Positions 24,216-34,853 of a DNA stretch of 64,000 nt are shown piece by piece. Below the pieces are notes generated by a model. It ran no database searches, was not told the origin of the DNA, and saw nothing but the letters and a program-made list of their open reading frames with translations. The position numbers and the translations under genes were made by a program. Each line of letters begins with the position of its first letter. Position 1 is the first letter of the stretch. The DNA comes from Roseiarcus sp963833955 (GTDB lineage Bacteria; Pseudomonadota; Alphaproteobacteria; Rhizobiales; Beijerinckiaceae), in contig CAWHZY010000021.1 in NCBI GenBank assembly GCA_963833955.1, positions 62,001-126,000 on the forward strand. Direction: 5' to 3'.

Positions 24216-26361
24216 ATGTTTGACATACAACGTGAAGAACTCGACTGGTGCGGGCGCAAGCTCACGCTCGAAACCGGCCGTGTGGCCCGCCAGGCGGACG
24301 GGGCGGTGCTCGCGACCTGGGGCGAGACCACGGTGCTGGCGACCGTCGTCGCCGCCAAGCAGCCGAAGCCCGGCCAGGATTTCTTTCCGCTCACCGTCCA
24401 CTACCAGGAAAAGGCCTTCGCCGCGGGACGAATTCCCGGCGGCTATCTCAAGCGCGAAGGGCGCCTGTCCGACAAGGAAACGCTGACCTCCCGCCTGATC
24501 GACCGGCCGATCCGACCGCTGTTCCCCGATGACTTCCGTTGCGACACGCAGGTCATCGCCACGGTCTTCTCGTATGATCTCGAGACGGATTCGGACATTC
24601 TGGCGATGATCGCCTCCTCGGCCGCGCTCACCCTCTCGGGCGTGCCGTTCATGGGCCCGATCGGAGCGGCGCGCGTCGGATTCATCAAGGGCGAAGTGCG
24701 GGTCAACGCGACGGTCGAAGAGATGAAGGATTCTTCGCTCGATCTGGTCGTCGCCGGCACCGCGGACGCCGTGCTGATGGTCGAGTCGGAAGCCCAGGAG
24801 CTCAGCGAAGACACGATGCTGAAAGCGGTGATGGCCGGTCACGCCGCATTCCAGCCGGTCATCCAGGCGATCATCCGTCTGGCCGAGAAGGCCGCCAAGG
24901 AGCCACGCGACCTCGCGGCGAACGATCACGCTGCGGTCGAGAAGGCGGTGCTGGATGTGGGCGAGGCCGATTTGCGCGCCGCTTATTCGATCACCGAGAA
25001 GCAGCAGCGTTACGCCGCCGTCGACGCGGCCAAGGCGAAGGTGTTTGGCGCGCTCGCGCCCGCGGGCGAGGAGGCGAAGTTTCCCGCAGAGCAGGTCGCC
25101 GAGGCGTTCCACAAGGCTCAGGCCAAGGTCGTGCGCTGGAACATTCTCGACCACAAGCGCCGCATCGACGGGCGGGATCTGACCACCGTGCGCCCGATCC
25201 TGGCCGAGGTCGGGGTGTTGCCCCGGACCCATGGCTCCGCGCTGTTCACGCGCGGAGAAACGCAGGCGATGGTCGTCGCCACGCTGGGCACGGGCGAGGA
25301 CGAGCAATATGTCGATTCGCTCGACGGAACCTATAAGGAGCGGTTCCTGCTCCACTACAACTTTCCCCCCTATTCGGTCGGCGAAACCGGCCGCATGGGC
25401 GCGCCCGGCCGGCGCGAAATCGGGCACGGCAAGCTCGCCTGGCGCGCCATTCGCCCGATGCTGCCGACCGCGGCCGAGTTTCCGTACACCATTCGCGTCG
25501 TCTCGGAGATCACCGAGTTCGAACGGCTCGTCGTCCATGGCGACGGTGTGCGGATCGTCGCTCGCGCTGATGGACGCGGGCGTGCCGCTCAAGCGCCCGA
25601 CCGCGGGCATCGCGATGGGCCTCATCCTCGAGGGCGAGCGCTTCGCGGTGCTCAGCGACATTCTCGGCGACGAGGATCATCTCGGCGACATGGACTTCAA
25701 GGTCGCTGGCACGAGTGAAGGGGTCACTTCGCTGCAGATGGACATCAAGATCGCCGGCATCACCGAGGAGATCATGGCCCGTGCGCTCGCTCAGGCGCGC
25801 GACGGGCGCCTGCATATCTTAAGCGAAATGAGCAAGGCGCTCACCGGAGCCCGCGCCGAGCTTGGCGAGTTTGCGCCGCGCATCGAGACCATGAAGATCC
25901 CGACCGACAAGATCCGGGAGGTCATCGGCACCGGCGGCAAGGTGATCCGCGAGATCGTCGAAAAGACCGGCGCCAAGATCAACATCGAGGACGACGGCAC
26001 GGTGAAGATCGCGTCCAGCGACGGCGCGAAAATCAAGGCCGCCGTCAACTGGATCAAGTCGATCGCCTCCGATGCGGAGGTCGGCCAGATTTACGACGGC
26101 ACGGTGGTCAAGACGGTCGAATTCGGCGCCTTCGTCAATTTCTTCGGCTCGAAGGATGGCCTCGTTCACATTTCGCAACTTGCCAAGGCGCGGGTCAACA
26201 AGACGACCGACGTCGTCAAGGAAGGCGACCGGGTCAAGGTCAAGGTCATGGGCTTCGACGATCGCGGCAAGGTCAAGCTTTCGATGCGGGTGGTCGACCA
26301 GCAGACGGGCGCCGACCTCGAAAAGGCGCCGGCGGCCGAGGCAGCCGCGACGGCTGAGTAG
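24216..26361 (+). CDS. pnp: Polyribonucleotide nucleotidyltransferase (one frame break)
   Basis: Restored length about 714 residues, normal for PNPase: two RNase PH domains with a linking helical domain, then KH (IREVIGTGGKVIREIVEKTGAKI in part) and S1 (DGTVVKTVEFGAFVNFFGSKDGLVHIS in part) domains. It is the phosphorolytic 3'-5' exonuclease of the RNA degradosome. A surplus T at 25518-25519 (GAGTCGAAC read as GAGTTCGAAC) breaks the frame in the second PH domain exactly where the SNGSSSMATVCG active-site loop follows; beyond it the family sequence resumes perfectly. An error is far more likely than loss of such an important gene. Confidence 0.95.
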
Positions 26362-26526
26362 CGAAGCCCGACCCGGGGCACTACATGCACGTGCGGCGCT
26401 GTTGCGCCGCACATTGCGCTTCCCACGTCACAAAAATGGCCAATTTCTCGTCGTAATGGCTTGTTAACGAGTCGGAAAGGCCAAGCGCGGTATGGAGTTT
26501 GCGCTTCAGCACACGGACTGAATCTT

Positions 26527-26811
26527 ATGCGAGTGAGTTTTGCGGCCGCCCTCAATGACGGCCGGCGTACGATTGCGATCGGGCGAATTCGGGCGACGGG
26601 GCCGTGGCGCGCGGCCGGCGGCGCAGGCGCGGAAGCGGACCGTCAGGCGGCCATCGAGGCGTTAACGCGCGAAGCCGAGGACTACGGCGCCGAAGGCGTC
26701 GTCGACGTCCAGTTCGACGTCGAGGGCTGCAAAGGCTGCGAGATCGACGGCCTCCGGCTCGAGCGGGTGACCGCCACGGGCCTTGCTGTCCGGTTCGCCG
26801 AGGCCGCCTAG
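26527..26811 (+). CDS. YbjQ-like (heavy-metal-binding domain fold) small protein
   Basis: A 94-residue protein: DGRRTIAIGRIRATGPWRAAGG, then ALTREAEDYGAEGVVDVQFDVEG and a CKGC pair. The middle recalls the YbjQ/UPF0145 family (AxxLGANAVVGVRFD), in which members pentamerise; similarity is moderate. It is convergent with cfa, stop to stop within 2 bp. Function unknown. Confidence 0.65.
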   Translation: MRVSFAAALNDGRRTIAIGRIRATGPWRAAGGAGAEADRQAAIEALTREAEDYGAEGVVDVQFDVEGCKGCEIDGLRLERVTATGLAVRFAEAA

Positions 26812-26813
26812 CG

Positions 26814-28067
26814 CTACTCCGCCGCGTGGCGAATCTGAGAGTGCGCCGCCTCGCGGCGGCGAAGCTCGGCCTCCCGCTCGGGGATGTAATCGCGCGTTAG
26901 CGGAACGGGTTCCTGCCGCTTGGCGAGTTGGAGCTGCATGACCATGTGGCCGTCGACCCGGAACGAGGTTTCCGAACCGGCGAGATAGAACTCCCACATC
27001 CGGCAGAAGCGCTCGTCGTAAAGCTTTGCGGCCTCATCTCGATGCGCCATGAATCGCTCGCGCCAAACGCGCAGGGTCTCGGCGTAGTGCAGCCGCAAGA
27101 TTTCAACGTCCGTCACGTAAAGACCGGCCCGCTCGATCGCCGGCAGCACTTCGGACAGGCTCGGAATGTAGCCGCCGGGGAAGATGTATTTGCGGATCCA
27201 GGGGTTGGTGACGCCAGGAACGGAGTTGCGGCCGATCGAATGGAGCAGCATCACCCCATCGTCCTTGAGCAGAGTGCGGACTTTGGTGAAGAATTCGTCG
27301 TACCGGCTGGCGCCAACGTGCTCGAACATCCCGACCGAGACGATGCGATCGAAGGTTTCTCCGACATCGCGATAGTCCTGCAGCCGGAAGTCGACCCGGT
27401 CGGCGAGACCCATCTGGCGGGCGCGACTGGTCGCGACGGCGAACTGCTCCTCGGATAGCGTAACTCCGGTTACGCGTGCGCCTGCAACCCCGGCCAGATA
27501 AAGCCCGAGACCCCCGAACCCGCAACCGATGTCGAGCGCGGTTGCGCCGTCTTCCGGCAAGAGCTTGGCGGCGATATGCCGCTTCTTTGCGGTTTGAGCA
27601 TCCTCGAGCGATTGGCCAGGATATTCGAAATACGCGCAGGAGTACTGGCGATCGGAATCGAGGAAAAGGCCGTAGAGGCGCTCATTCAGATCGTAGTGCA
27701 GGGCGATGTTGCGTCTGGCGTTCCGCCGGTCGTTCCGCTGGTGCAGGTCGCGAAACGCGATCCGCGCCTTGTTCAGCGCCTTGACCCAGAACTGCCCCTC
27801 GAGCTCGGCGAGATCGCGGGCGCCCAGCTCCAACAGGCCGTAAAGATCGCCCTTGCTGACGATGATGCGTCCGTCCATGTAAAGTTCGCCGAGGCTCAAG
27901 GCGGGATTGAGCATCAGCTTCCATTCGGCCGCACGATCAAGAAGCTTGACGCCAAGGAGCGGGCCTGTGCCGTCGCCGAAGGTCTCCAGAGTTCCGTCGG
28001 CGGTTTCGACTTCGAGCCGACCTTTTCGAACCAGTCTCCGCAAATAGGCCTTGAAAACCGCGTTCAT
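26814..28067 (-). CDS. cfa: Cyclopropane-fatty-acyl-phospholipid synthase
   Basis: A 417-residue SAM-dependent enzyme that adds a methylene bridge across double bonds of membrane phospholipid acyl chains. The N-terminal lipid-binding domain is followed by NIALHYDLNERLYGLFLDSDRQYSCAYF (120-147), the SAM site ALDIGCGFGGLG (177-188) and the catalytic-side motif VGMFEHVG. The open frame extends to 28145, but the ATG at 28067 has GGGAG directly upstream and the family N-terminus. Confidence 0.95.
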   Translation of the reverse strand: MNAVFKAYLRRLVRKGRLEVETADGTLETFGDGTGPLLGVKLLDRAAEWKLMLNPALSLGELYMDGRIIVSKGDLYGLLELGARDLAELEGQFWVKALNKARIAFRDLHQRNDRRNARRNIALHYDLNERLYGLFLDSDRQYSCAYFEYPGQSLEDAQTAKKRHIAAKLLPEDGATALDIGCGFGGLGLYLAGVAGARVTGVTLSEEQFAVATSRARQMGLADRVDFRLQDYRDVGETFDRIVSVGMFEHVGASRYDEFFTKVRTLLKDDGVMLLHSIGRNSVPGVTNPWIRKYIFPGGYIPSLSEVLPAIERAGLYVTDVEILRLHYAETLRVWRERFMAHRDEAAKLYDERFCRMWEFYLAGSETSFRVDGHMVMQLQLAKRQEPVPLTRDYIPEREAELRRREAAHSQIRHAAE

Positions 28068-28327
28068 CACTCCCACTCGCCGTCCTGGTTGTGCCGGCGA
28101 GGCTCTCCCAAGCCGCGTCGGGCGTCCCTGCAGTAAATGTGTCAAGTTATGGAAGGTTCCAAGGCATTTTCAAGTGCAAATCTGAACCGGCGGCCATTCC
28201 CTGGGCGCAAACCCCTGATCGGAAGCGTCTTGTTTTGGCTCCATTCGTGCGACAAAGTCCGCCGCCGTTCCCCTTTGGCGCAATTTGCGCTAGACGACGA
28301 CCAAATCGGCCAAGGATCCCCTCACCC

Positions 28328-29731
28328 GTGGATTATGTTTCTACGCGCGGCGCGGCGCCGACGCTCGGCTTCGCGGACGCGCTTCTCGCCGGTCTCGCGC
28401 GCGACGGCGGCCTCTATGTGCCGCTCTCGGTTCCCCATTTGCCGCCGGACGCCATCCGGGCGTTGAGGGGCGTTCCCTATCCGGAAGCGGCCGCGCGGCT
28501 GATGGCGCCCTTCGTCGGCAAGGATTTCGATCACGCCGAAATGAACGCGCTGTCCGAGGCCGCTTATTCCAACTTCCGTCACGCCGCGATTGCGCCGCTG
28601 ACGCAGGTCGACGACAACCTGTTCGCGCTCGAACTCTTCCACGGACCCACGCTGGCCTTCAAGGATTTCGCCATGCAGTGGCTGGGCCAGGCGATAAATC
28701 GCGTTTTACTGCGCCACAATGCCCGGGCGACGATTATCGGCGCGACCTCGGGCGACACCGGCGCCGCGGCGATTGAGGCTTTTGCCGAGCAGTCCCAGGT
28801 CGAAGTCTTCATCCTCTACCCGCAGGGACGGGTGTCGGACGTCCAGCGCCGGCAGATGACGACGGCCAACCGGTCCAACGTCCACGCGCTGGCGATCGAA
28901 GGCTCGTTCGACGATTGTCAGCGCATCGTCAAGGATCTGTTCGGCGATCTCGCTTTTCGCGACGAAATGCATCTCACGGGCGTCAATTCCATCAATTGGG
29001 CGCGGATCCTGGCGCAGATCGTCTATTATTTCGCCGCCGCCGCTGCGCTTGGCGCGCCCGAGCGGCCGATATCCTTCGCCGTTCCGACCGGCAATTTCGG
29101 CGACGTTCTGGCCGGCTATTACGCCAAGCGGATGGGATTGCCGATCGAGCGTTTGATCGTCGCGACCAACGAGAACGACATTCTCGTGCGCGCGCTGGCT
29201 ACCGGACGCTATGCTCCAAACGCGGTCAAGGCCACTCAGTCGCCGTCCATGGACATCCAGGTGTCCTCAAACTTCGAGCGCCTCCTGTTCGAGGCTTCCG
29301 GCCGGGAGCCGGGCCAAGCGGTCGCGCAGATGAATGCGCTGGCCAAAGAGGGCTCATTCGCGATTCCGGCGTCCGCCCTCACGCGCATACGCGCCGATTT
29401 CGATGCGTTCCGGGTCGATGAGCGTGAATGCGCCGGGGAGATGGGCCGCGTCTACCGCACGAGCGGCATGATCATCGATCCGCACACCGCGGTCGGCGTT
29501 CACGCCGGGCGCAAGGCGCTTGCGGCTTCGCCGGCGACGCCGGTCGTGGCTCTCGCAACGGCCCATGCGGCGAAGTTTCCCGACGCCGTCGAGGCGGCGA
29601 CCGGCGTGCGGCCGCCGCTGCCAGAACCGCTCTCGGATCTGATGGAACGCAAGGAAGCGATCGTCGTCCTGCCCAACAACCGCCGCGCGGTCGCCGATTA
29701 CCTGCGTCAGACTGCGCGAGTCGCGGCGTGA
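28328..29731 (+). CDS. thrC: Threonine synthase
   Basis: A 467-residue PLP enzyme converting O-phosphohomoserine to threonine. It starts at GTG (VDYVSTRGAAPTLGFADALLAGL), as the family N-terminus demands. The PLP lysine is Lys112 in HGPTLAFKDFAMQ, and the phosphate-binding GATSGDTG and PTGNFGDVLAGYYAKRMG segments are intact. It overlaps the following M16 peptidase gene by 4 bp, a pairing widely conserved in Hyphomicrobiales. Confidence 0.96.
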   Translation: MDYVSTRGAAPTLGFADALLAGLARDGGLYVPLSVPHLPPDAIRALRGVPYPEAAARLMAPFVGKDFDHAEMNALSEAAYSNFRHAAIAPLTQVDDNLFALELFHGPTLAFKDFAMQWLGQAINRVLLRHNARATIIGATSGDTGAAAIEAFAEQSQVEVFILYPQGRVSDVQRRQMTTANRSNVHALAIEGSFDDCQRIVKDLFGDLAFRDEMHLTGVNSINWARILAQIVYYFAAAAALGAPERPISFAVPTGNFGDVLAGYYAKRMGLPIERLIVATNENDILVRALATGRYAPNAVKATQSPSMDIQVSSNFERLLFEASGREPGQAVAQMNALAKEGSFAIPASALTRIRADFDAFRVDERECAGEMGRVYRTSGMIIDPHTAVGVHAGRKALAASPATPVVALATAHAAKFPDAVEAATGVRPPLPEPLSDLMERKEAIVVLPNNRRAVADYLRQTARVAA

Positions 29732-30990
29732 GCGTTCAAGTCACGAGCCTTCCCACGGGGCTCGCCGTCGTAACCGAGACGGCGCCCCACGTTAAGACCG
29801 CGGCGATCGGCGTGTTCGTCGAGGCGGGATCGCGCTACGAGCACGCGGCCGAGCACGGTCTCTCGCATTTCATCGAGCATATGGCGTTCAAGGGCACGCG
29901 CCGTCGCAACGCCCGCGAAATCGCCGAGACGATCGAAAACGTCGGCGGCGACCTCAACGCGGAGACCGGCGTTGAACGGACAAGTTATTTCGCCCGGGTT
30001 CTCGCGAGCGACGCGGATCTCGTGCTTGACGTCATTGGCGACCTTCTCACCGACAGCGCGTTCGCGCCGGAGGAGCTCGAGCGCGAGAAGAATGTCGTCG
30101 TCCAGGAAATTGGCGCGGTCGAAGACACGCCCGACGACCTGGTGTTCGATCTCCTGACGGCGACAGCCTGGCCGGACCAGCCGATCGGCCGGCCGATCCT
30201 GGGCACACGGGAGGGCGTCGGGGCCTTCGACCGGGCGGCGATCGATCTTTATCTGGGTCGCCGCTACAACGCCGGCGCCACCGTCGTCGCAGCCGCGGGC
30301 GCGGTCGAACACGATCATATCGTCGATCTTGTTCGGTCGCGCCTCGGAACCCTCTCCCAGACGCCGGCCCCCGACGAGGCGCGAGCCGCTTATCGGGGCG
30401 GCGAGATCAAGGTTAAGCGGCGCCTTGAGCAGACGCATGTCGTGGTGGGCTTCGAGGGTCGGGCTTCGAGCGCGCCTGACAACGACGCCGCCCAAATCTT
30501 CGCCGCCGCCGCGGGTGGGGGCATGTCGTCGCGGCTCTTTCAGGAGGTGCGCGAAAAACGGGGCCTCGCCTACTCGATCTATGGATTCCACTGGGACTTC
30601 ATCGACACGGGCCTGTTCGGTTTCTACGCAGCCTCGGCGCACCGGGATGTGGCCGAAGTGGTCGCGGCGTCGCTCGAGTGCCTCGCGGAGGCCGCGCACG
30701 GGCTCGAGGAATCGGAAATTCGCCGCGCCAAGGCGCAGATGAAGGTCGCGCTGGTGACGGCGCTCGAGCAGCCGGGGGCGCGGGTCCACCAGCTCTCGCG
30801 CCAGATGCAGATCTATGGGCGCCCGCTTTCCTTCGACGAGATGCTGGCCCGCGTCGACGCGGTCACGGTCGAAGACGTTCGCAAAACTGGCGCCGCCATG
30901 CTTAGATCGGTCCCCGCCGTGGCGATGATCGGCGCGGTCGGCAAAGCCCCCGGCCAAGCGAAGATCGCCGCCGCTTTGAAAGGGGTATGA
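29728..30990 (+). CDS. M16-family zinc peptidase (mitochondrial processing peptidase-like)
   Basis: A 420-residue pitrilysin-type protein. The inverted zinc motif HFIEH (47-51) and the downstream Glu in NVVVQEIGAVEDTPDD are present, so the N-lobe should be active, and the C-lobe has the REKRGLAYSIYGF substrate-binding strand. Bacterial relatives resemble the beta subunit of mitochondrial processing peptidase. Start is GTG within GTGA shared with the thrC stop. The next gene starts in its stop codon (ATGA), so thrC, this gene and the GNAT gene form one operon. Confidence 0.92.
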   Translation: MSVQVTSLPTGLAVVTETAPHVKTAAIGVFVEAGSRYEHAAEHGLSHFIEHMAFKGTRRRNAREIAETIENVGGDLNAETGVERTSYFARVLASDADLVLDVIGDLLTDSAFAPEELEREKNVVVQEIGAVEDTPDDLVFDLLTATAWPDQPIGRPILGTREGVGAFDRAAIDLYLGRRYNAGATVVAAAGAVEHDHIVDLVRSRLGTLSQTPAPDEARAAYRGGEIKVKRRLEQTHVVVGFEGRASSAPDNDAAQIFAAAAGGGMSSRLFQEVREKRGLAYSIYGFHWDFIDTGLFGFYAASAHRDVAEVVAASLECLAEAAHGLEESEIRRAKAQMKVALVTALEQPGARVHQLSRQMQIYGRPLSFDEMLARVDAVTVEDVRKTGAAMLRSVPAVAMIGAVGKAPGQAKIAAALKGV

Positions 30991-31601
30991 TGGCGCTTTT
31001 CGGCTTGACGCGACCGGTTGCGCCGGAGCCTGTGCTCCGCGGCGATGGCCTCTATCTGCGTCCGGCGGCGCTTGCGGACTATTCGTCATGGTCGAAGTTG
31101 CGCGGTGCAAGCCGCGCTTTTCTCGAGCCTTGGGAACCAACCTGGCCGGACGACGATTTGACGCGCGCCGCCTTTCGCCGGCGCCTCAAGCGCCAGGACG
31201 ACGACATGGCTCGCGACGAGGCCTATTCGTTTCTCATTTTCGACAGCATCAATGATGAGCTTTTGGGGGGAATCACCCTCGGCGGGGTGCGTCGCGGAGT
31301 GTCGCAAAGCGGAACGCTCGGCTACTGGATGGGAGCCCCGCATGCGGGCAAAGGGCGCATGACGCGCGCGGTCGCGGTGACGGTTGAATTTGCGCTTGCC
31401 AAGTTGCGCCTGCACCGGATCGAAGCCGCCTGCATCCCGGAAAATGCGCCATCGATCGCGCTCCTCGAGCGTAACAGCTTCCAGCGCGAGGGCTACGCGC
31501 GCGGTTTTCTCAGGATCAACGGGGCTTGGCGCGACCACGTCCTGTTTGGGCTCGTGCAAAGCGACGCGCGTCCGCGACTGGCGTGGACCAATCTTGACTG
31601 A
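30987..31601 (+). CDS. GNAT acetyltransferase, RimJ/RimL type
   Basis: A 204-residue acetyltransferase with the RimJ/L pattern: LRPAALADYSSWSKLRGASRAFLEPWEP at the N-terminus, GYWMGAPHAGKGRMTRAV as the acetyl-CoA loop (107-124) and HRIEAACIPENAPSIALLERNSF towards the end. RimJ/L enzymes acetylate N-termini of ribosomal proteins; the actual target here is unknown. It overlaps the M16 gene by 4 bp upstream and the next gene by 8 bp downstream. Confidence 0.92.
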   Translation: MMALFGLTRPVAPEPVLRGDGLYLRPAALADYSSWSKLRGASRAFLEPWEPTWPDDDLTRAAFRRRLKRQDDDMARDEAYSFLIFDSINDELLGGITLGGVRRGVSQSGTLGYWMGAPHAGKGRMTRAVAVTVEFALAKLRLHRIEAACIPENAPSIALLERNSFQREGYARGFLRINGAWRDHVLFGLVQSDARPRLAWTNLD

Positions 31602-34549
31602 ACCGACCTTCAACGATCGCGCCGGCCGCCCTGGCGAAACGCGTTCCGTGGGCCAGCCGACGAAACACGCCTCGGGCGCGTGGGCGAGCCTCTTCGGCTT
31701 GATCGTTCTCCTCGCCGCGCTGACCGCGTTCTGCCGCCCCGCCTACGCGGTGCAGTCCGTCAGGGTTTCGCCGGATTCGGACGCGATCGACTTGACCCGG
31801 GCGGTCGAGCGTCACAGCGCGCAGGGCGATCGCATCCAGGTGTCGACCGCGCCCGGCGCCGACGGCATCGTCCGCCGCATCGAGGTCAGCGCCCTCGAGC
31901 CGGGCGCGCAGCCGGCCTGGATCGTGTTCGCGCTGACCAACGATTCCGAAGAGCAACTGACGCGGCTGATCGTGGCGCCGCATTTTCGCTTTGTCGGCTC
32001 GGGCCTCGTCTGGCCGGACCTCGGGTCGTCGCGAATCACGACCATCACCGCGAGCCAGGGCGCGGCGCCGGAGCGTGAGGACAGCGCGGATTCCGATGTC
32101 TTTCGCCTGACCCTCGATCCCGGAACCACCGTGACCTATGTCGCGGAGCTGCGCACGCCGAACCTGCCGCAGCTTTATTTGTGGGAGCCGGACGCGTTCA
32201 AGGACAAGTCGGCCAGCCTCACCCTCTACGAAGGGATCCTGATCGGGATCGCGGGTCTGCTCGCCCTGTTCTTGACCATCGTCTTCGTGGTCCGCGGCGC
32301 GATGATTTTTCCCGCCGCCGCGGCGCTCGCCTGGGCCGTGTTCGCCTACGTCTGCATCGACTTCGGCTTCTGGCGCAAGATGTTCGGCATCGGGGACGCA
32401 TCGGAAAGAATTTGGCGCGCCGGGGTCGAGGCGACCATCGGCGCGACGCTCATAATTTTTCTCTTCGCCTACCTCAATCTGCGCCGATGGCACGTGCGCT
32501 ACACCCATTTCGCGCTCGCCTGGCTCGTGCTGATGGGGGCCGTGGTGGGGCTCTCGGTCTACAATCCGGCGATCGCCGCAGGCGTGGCGAGGATCTCCAT
32601 CGCGACCGTCGCCGGCATCGGATTCCTGCTCATCCTGAGCCTCGCCGCGCGCGGGTCCGACCGCGCGGTGATGCTGATTCCGACCTGGTACTTGCTCGCG
32701 GTCTGGGTGGTGGCCGCGGGAGCGGCGGCGCTCGGCTATCTGACTAATGACCTTGCGGCGCCGGGACTGGTCGGCGGCCTGGTGCTGATTGTCATGCTGA
32801 TCGGCTTCACGGTGATGCAATTCGCCTTTTCCGGCTCCGGCGGGGCCATGGACAGCGGCCCCGACGCCGAGCGGCGCTCGCTCGCCATGACGGGATCGGG
32901 CGAGGCGATCTTCGACTGGAACGTGCTGACCGACGAAGTGAACGGCAGCGAGGCGATCGAAAGCCAGCTGGGCTTGAAGCGGGGCGCGCTCGAGGGGCCG
33001 GCCGCTGGCTGGCTCGATGTGCTGCATCCTCTCGATCGCGACCGCTACACGCTGGCGCTGGATGGGCTCCTGCATCAGCGCTCGGGCCGGATTAATCACG
33101 ATCTCCGACTGCGCGGGTCCGACGGACATTATTTCTGGTACGTTCTCAAAGCCCGGCCGGTCATCAGCGCCGACGGCGAGGTCGTGCGGGTGATCGGCTC
33201 GCTGTCGGACGTGACCGAGCTCAAATCGGCCGAAGAGCGCATGCTCCATGACGCGGTTCACGACAATCTGACCGGCCTTCCGAACCGCGAGCTGTTCACC
33301 GATCGCCTGGGCGCGGCCATTCTCCTGGCGCAGAAGCCCGGCGCCGGCGCGCCGACGGTGATGGTGATCGACGTCGACGAATTCCGCTCGGTCAACGATT
33401 CCTACGGGCTGTCGATCGGCGACTCGGCGCTTTTGGCGGTGGCGCGGCGCCTGGCGCGGGACTTACATCCAGGGGACACGCTGGCTCGCCTGGGCGGCGA
33501 CATGTTCGGCGCGATCGTGCTCGCCGAACCGGGCTCGATGGACGCGCCCGCCAGGATCGACGCCTTGCGCGCCGTGCTCGCCTCGCCGATCAGTTTTGGC
33601 GAGCGGGAGATCACGCTGTCGGTGTCGATCGGCGCGGCGCATTACAATCCGAAGCTGCACGACAAAGGCGGCGATCTTCTCGCCGACGCCCAGCTTGCGC
33701 TCGCCAACGCCAAGAAGGCCGGCGGCGACCGGGTGGAGATTTTCGCCCCCAACATGCGCCTGCATCGCACCGACCGGCAGACGCTGGGCAACGATGTGCG
33801 GCGCGCGCTCGAGCGCGGCGAGATCTCGATTCTCTACCGACCCATCGTGCGCCTCGAGGATCGCACCGTCGCCGGCTTCCAGTCGCTCATCCGCTGGCGT
33901 CATCCGAGGCTTGGGGTCCTCGGCGACGATGAGTTCCTCCAGGCCGCCGAGTCGACCGGCGCCATTGTCGACATCGGCGCCTATGCTCTCGAGTTCGACC
34001 GCGAGAGAGCTCGCTGCGTGGCAGAAGGCGCTCGAAGTCAATCCGCCGATCTTTGCGACGGTCGCCGCCTTCTCGCGCCAGATGCTCAGCCACGACCTCC
34101 TGCTCGACGTGCGCTCCGCGCTCGGGCGCCATTACGTCCAGCGCGGCTCGCTCAAGCTTGCCGCGGCAGAAAGTCTGGTGATGGAGAACCCGGAATACGC
34201 CGCGGCCCTCCTTCAGCGGGTGCGCGAAATCGGCGCGGCGCTCATGCTCGACCGGTTCGGCGCCGGCTACACCTCGCTCGGTCATCTGCCGGAGTACCGT
34301 TTCGACGCGATGCGGATCGATGCGTCGCTGGTCAGACCCAACGCCTTCGGCGCCCGCTCGCCCATCCTGCGTTCGATCGTGGCCATGGCGCAGGAGATCG
34401 GCATGGACGTCATCTCCGAGGGGGCCGAGACGGAATCGGACGCCGTCGAGCTCGCCCAGCTTGGCTGCCAGTTCGCCCAAGGGGCGGCCTTCGGCCAGCC
34501 CATGAACGCGGCCGCGGCGCGAAAGCTCATGGGGGCGGCCGTCGCCTGA
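31594..34549 (+). CDS. Membrane PAS-GGDEF-EAL protein with degenerate signature motifs (one frame break)
   Basis: About 984 residues once one surplus T at 33994-33995 is removed (GAGTCGACC read as GAGTTCGACC). Order: signal segment, periplasmic sensory part, about seven transmembrane helices (7TMR-like, 210-420), PAS (DWNVLTDEVNGSEAIE), GGDEF domain and EAL domain. The GGDEF signature reads GGDMF and the EAL signature reads FQSLIRW, so the key acidic residues are altered and both cyclase and phosphodiesterase activities are doubtful; a c-di-GMP receptor role is more likely. The TTG at 31594 overlaps the GNAT gene; a GTG at 31648 is an alternative start. Confidence 0.88.
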
Positions 34550-34853
34550 CGGACCGGCCTGGGGGACCGCAGGGATGCCCGCGCACAAGTTTACGCGCGC
34601 GAATTATTTCAATGACTTAGATGCTCTTTCTCGCGACTTTCGCGCGAGAGGCTTTCAAGCGGAAAGCCCGCCCCTCGCGCCAAGTCCGAGGGGCGTGGCG
34701 GAGCGGCGGCGCAGCCAGTTTCACAAGCTTTGACGGCATGTCCCGCCGTGACGTGACCATCGTTCTCAACCTATCTCGGAATTCTAAAATAGTCAACAAA
34801 TTTCATTATATTCTGATTTTTCCTAAGACGGCGCGCGGGCTCGTCTCCGGGGT
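34550..34853. other. Intergenic region, nothing recognised
   Basis: Space between the end of the GGDEF/EAL gene and the convergent GT25 gene. The right half (about 34765-34835) is locally AT-rich. No gene with a ribosome site or family resemblance and no clear terminator with a T-run was found. Confidence 0.5.

Noticed and set aside
24248..24532. Alternative ORF inside pnp
   Set aside because: Shadow frame of a gene with a clear family match.
26461..26526. Upstream in-frame extension of the YbjQ-like gene
   Set aside because: The ATG at 26527 starts the structured part; the extension has no ribosome site and looks like leader sequence.
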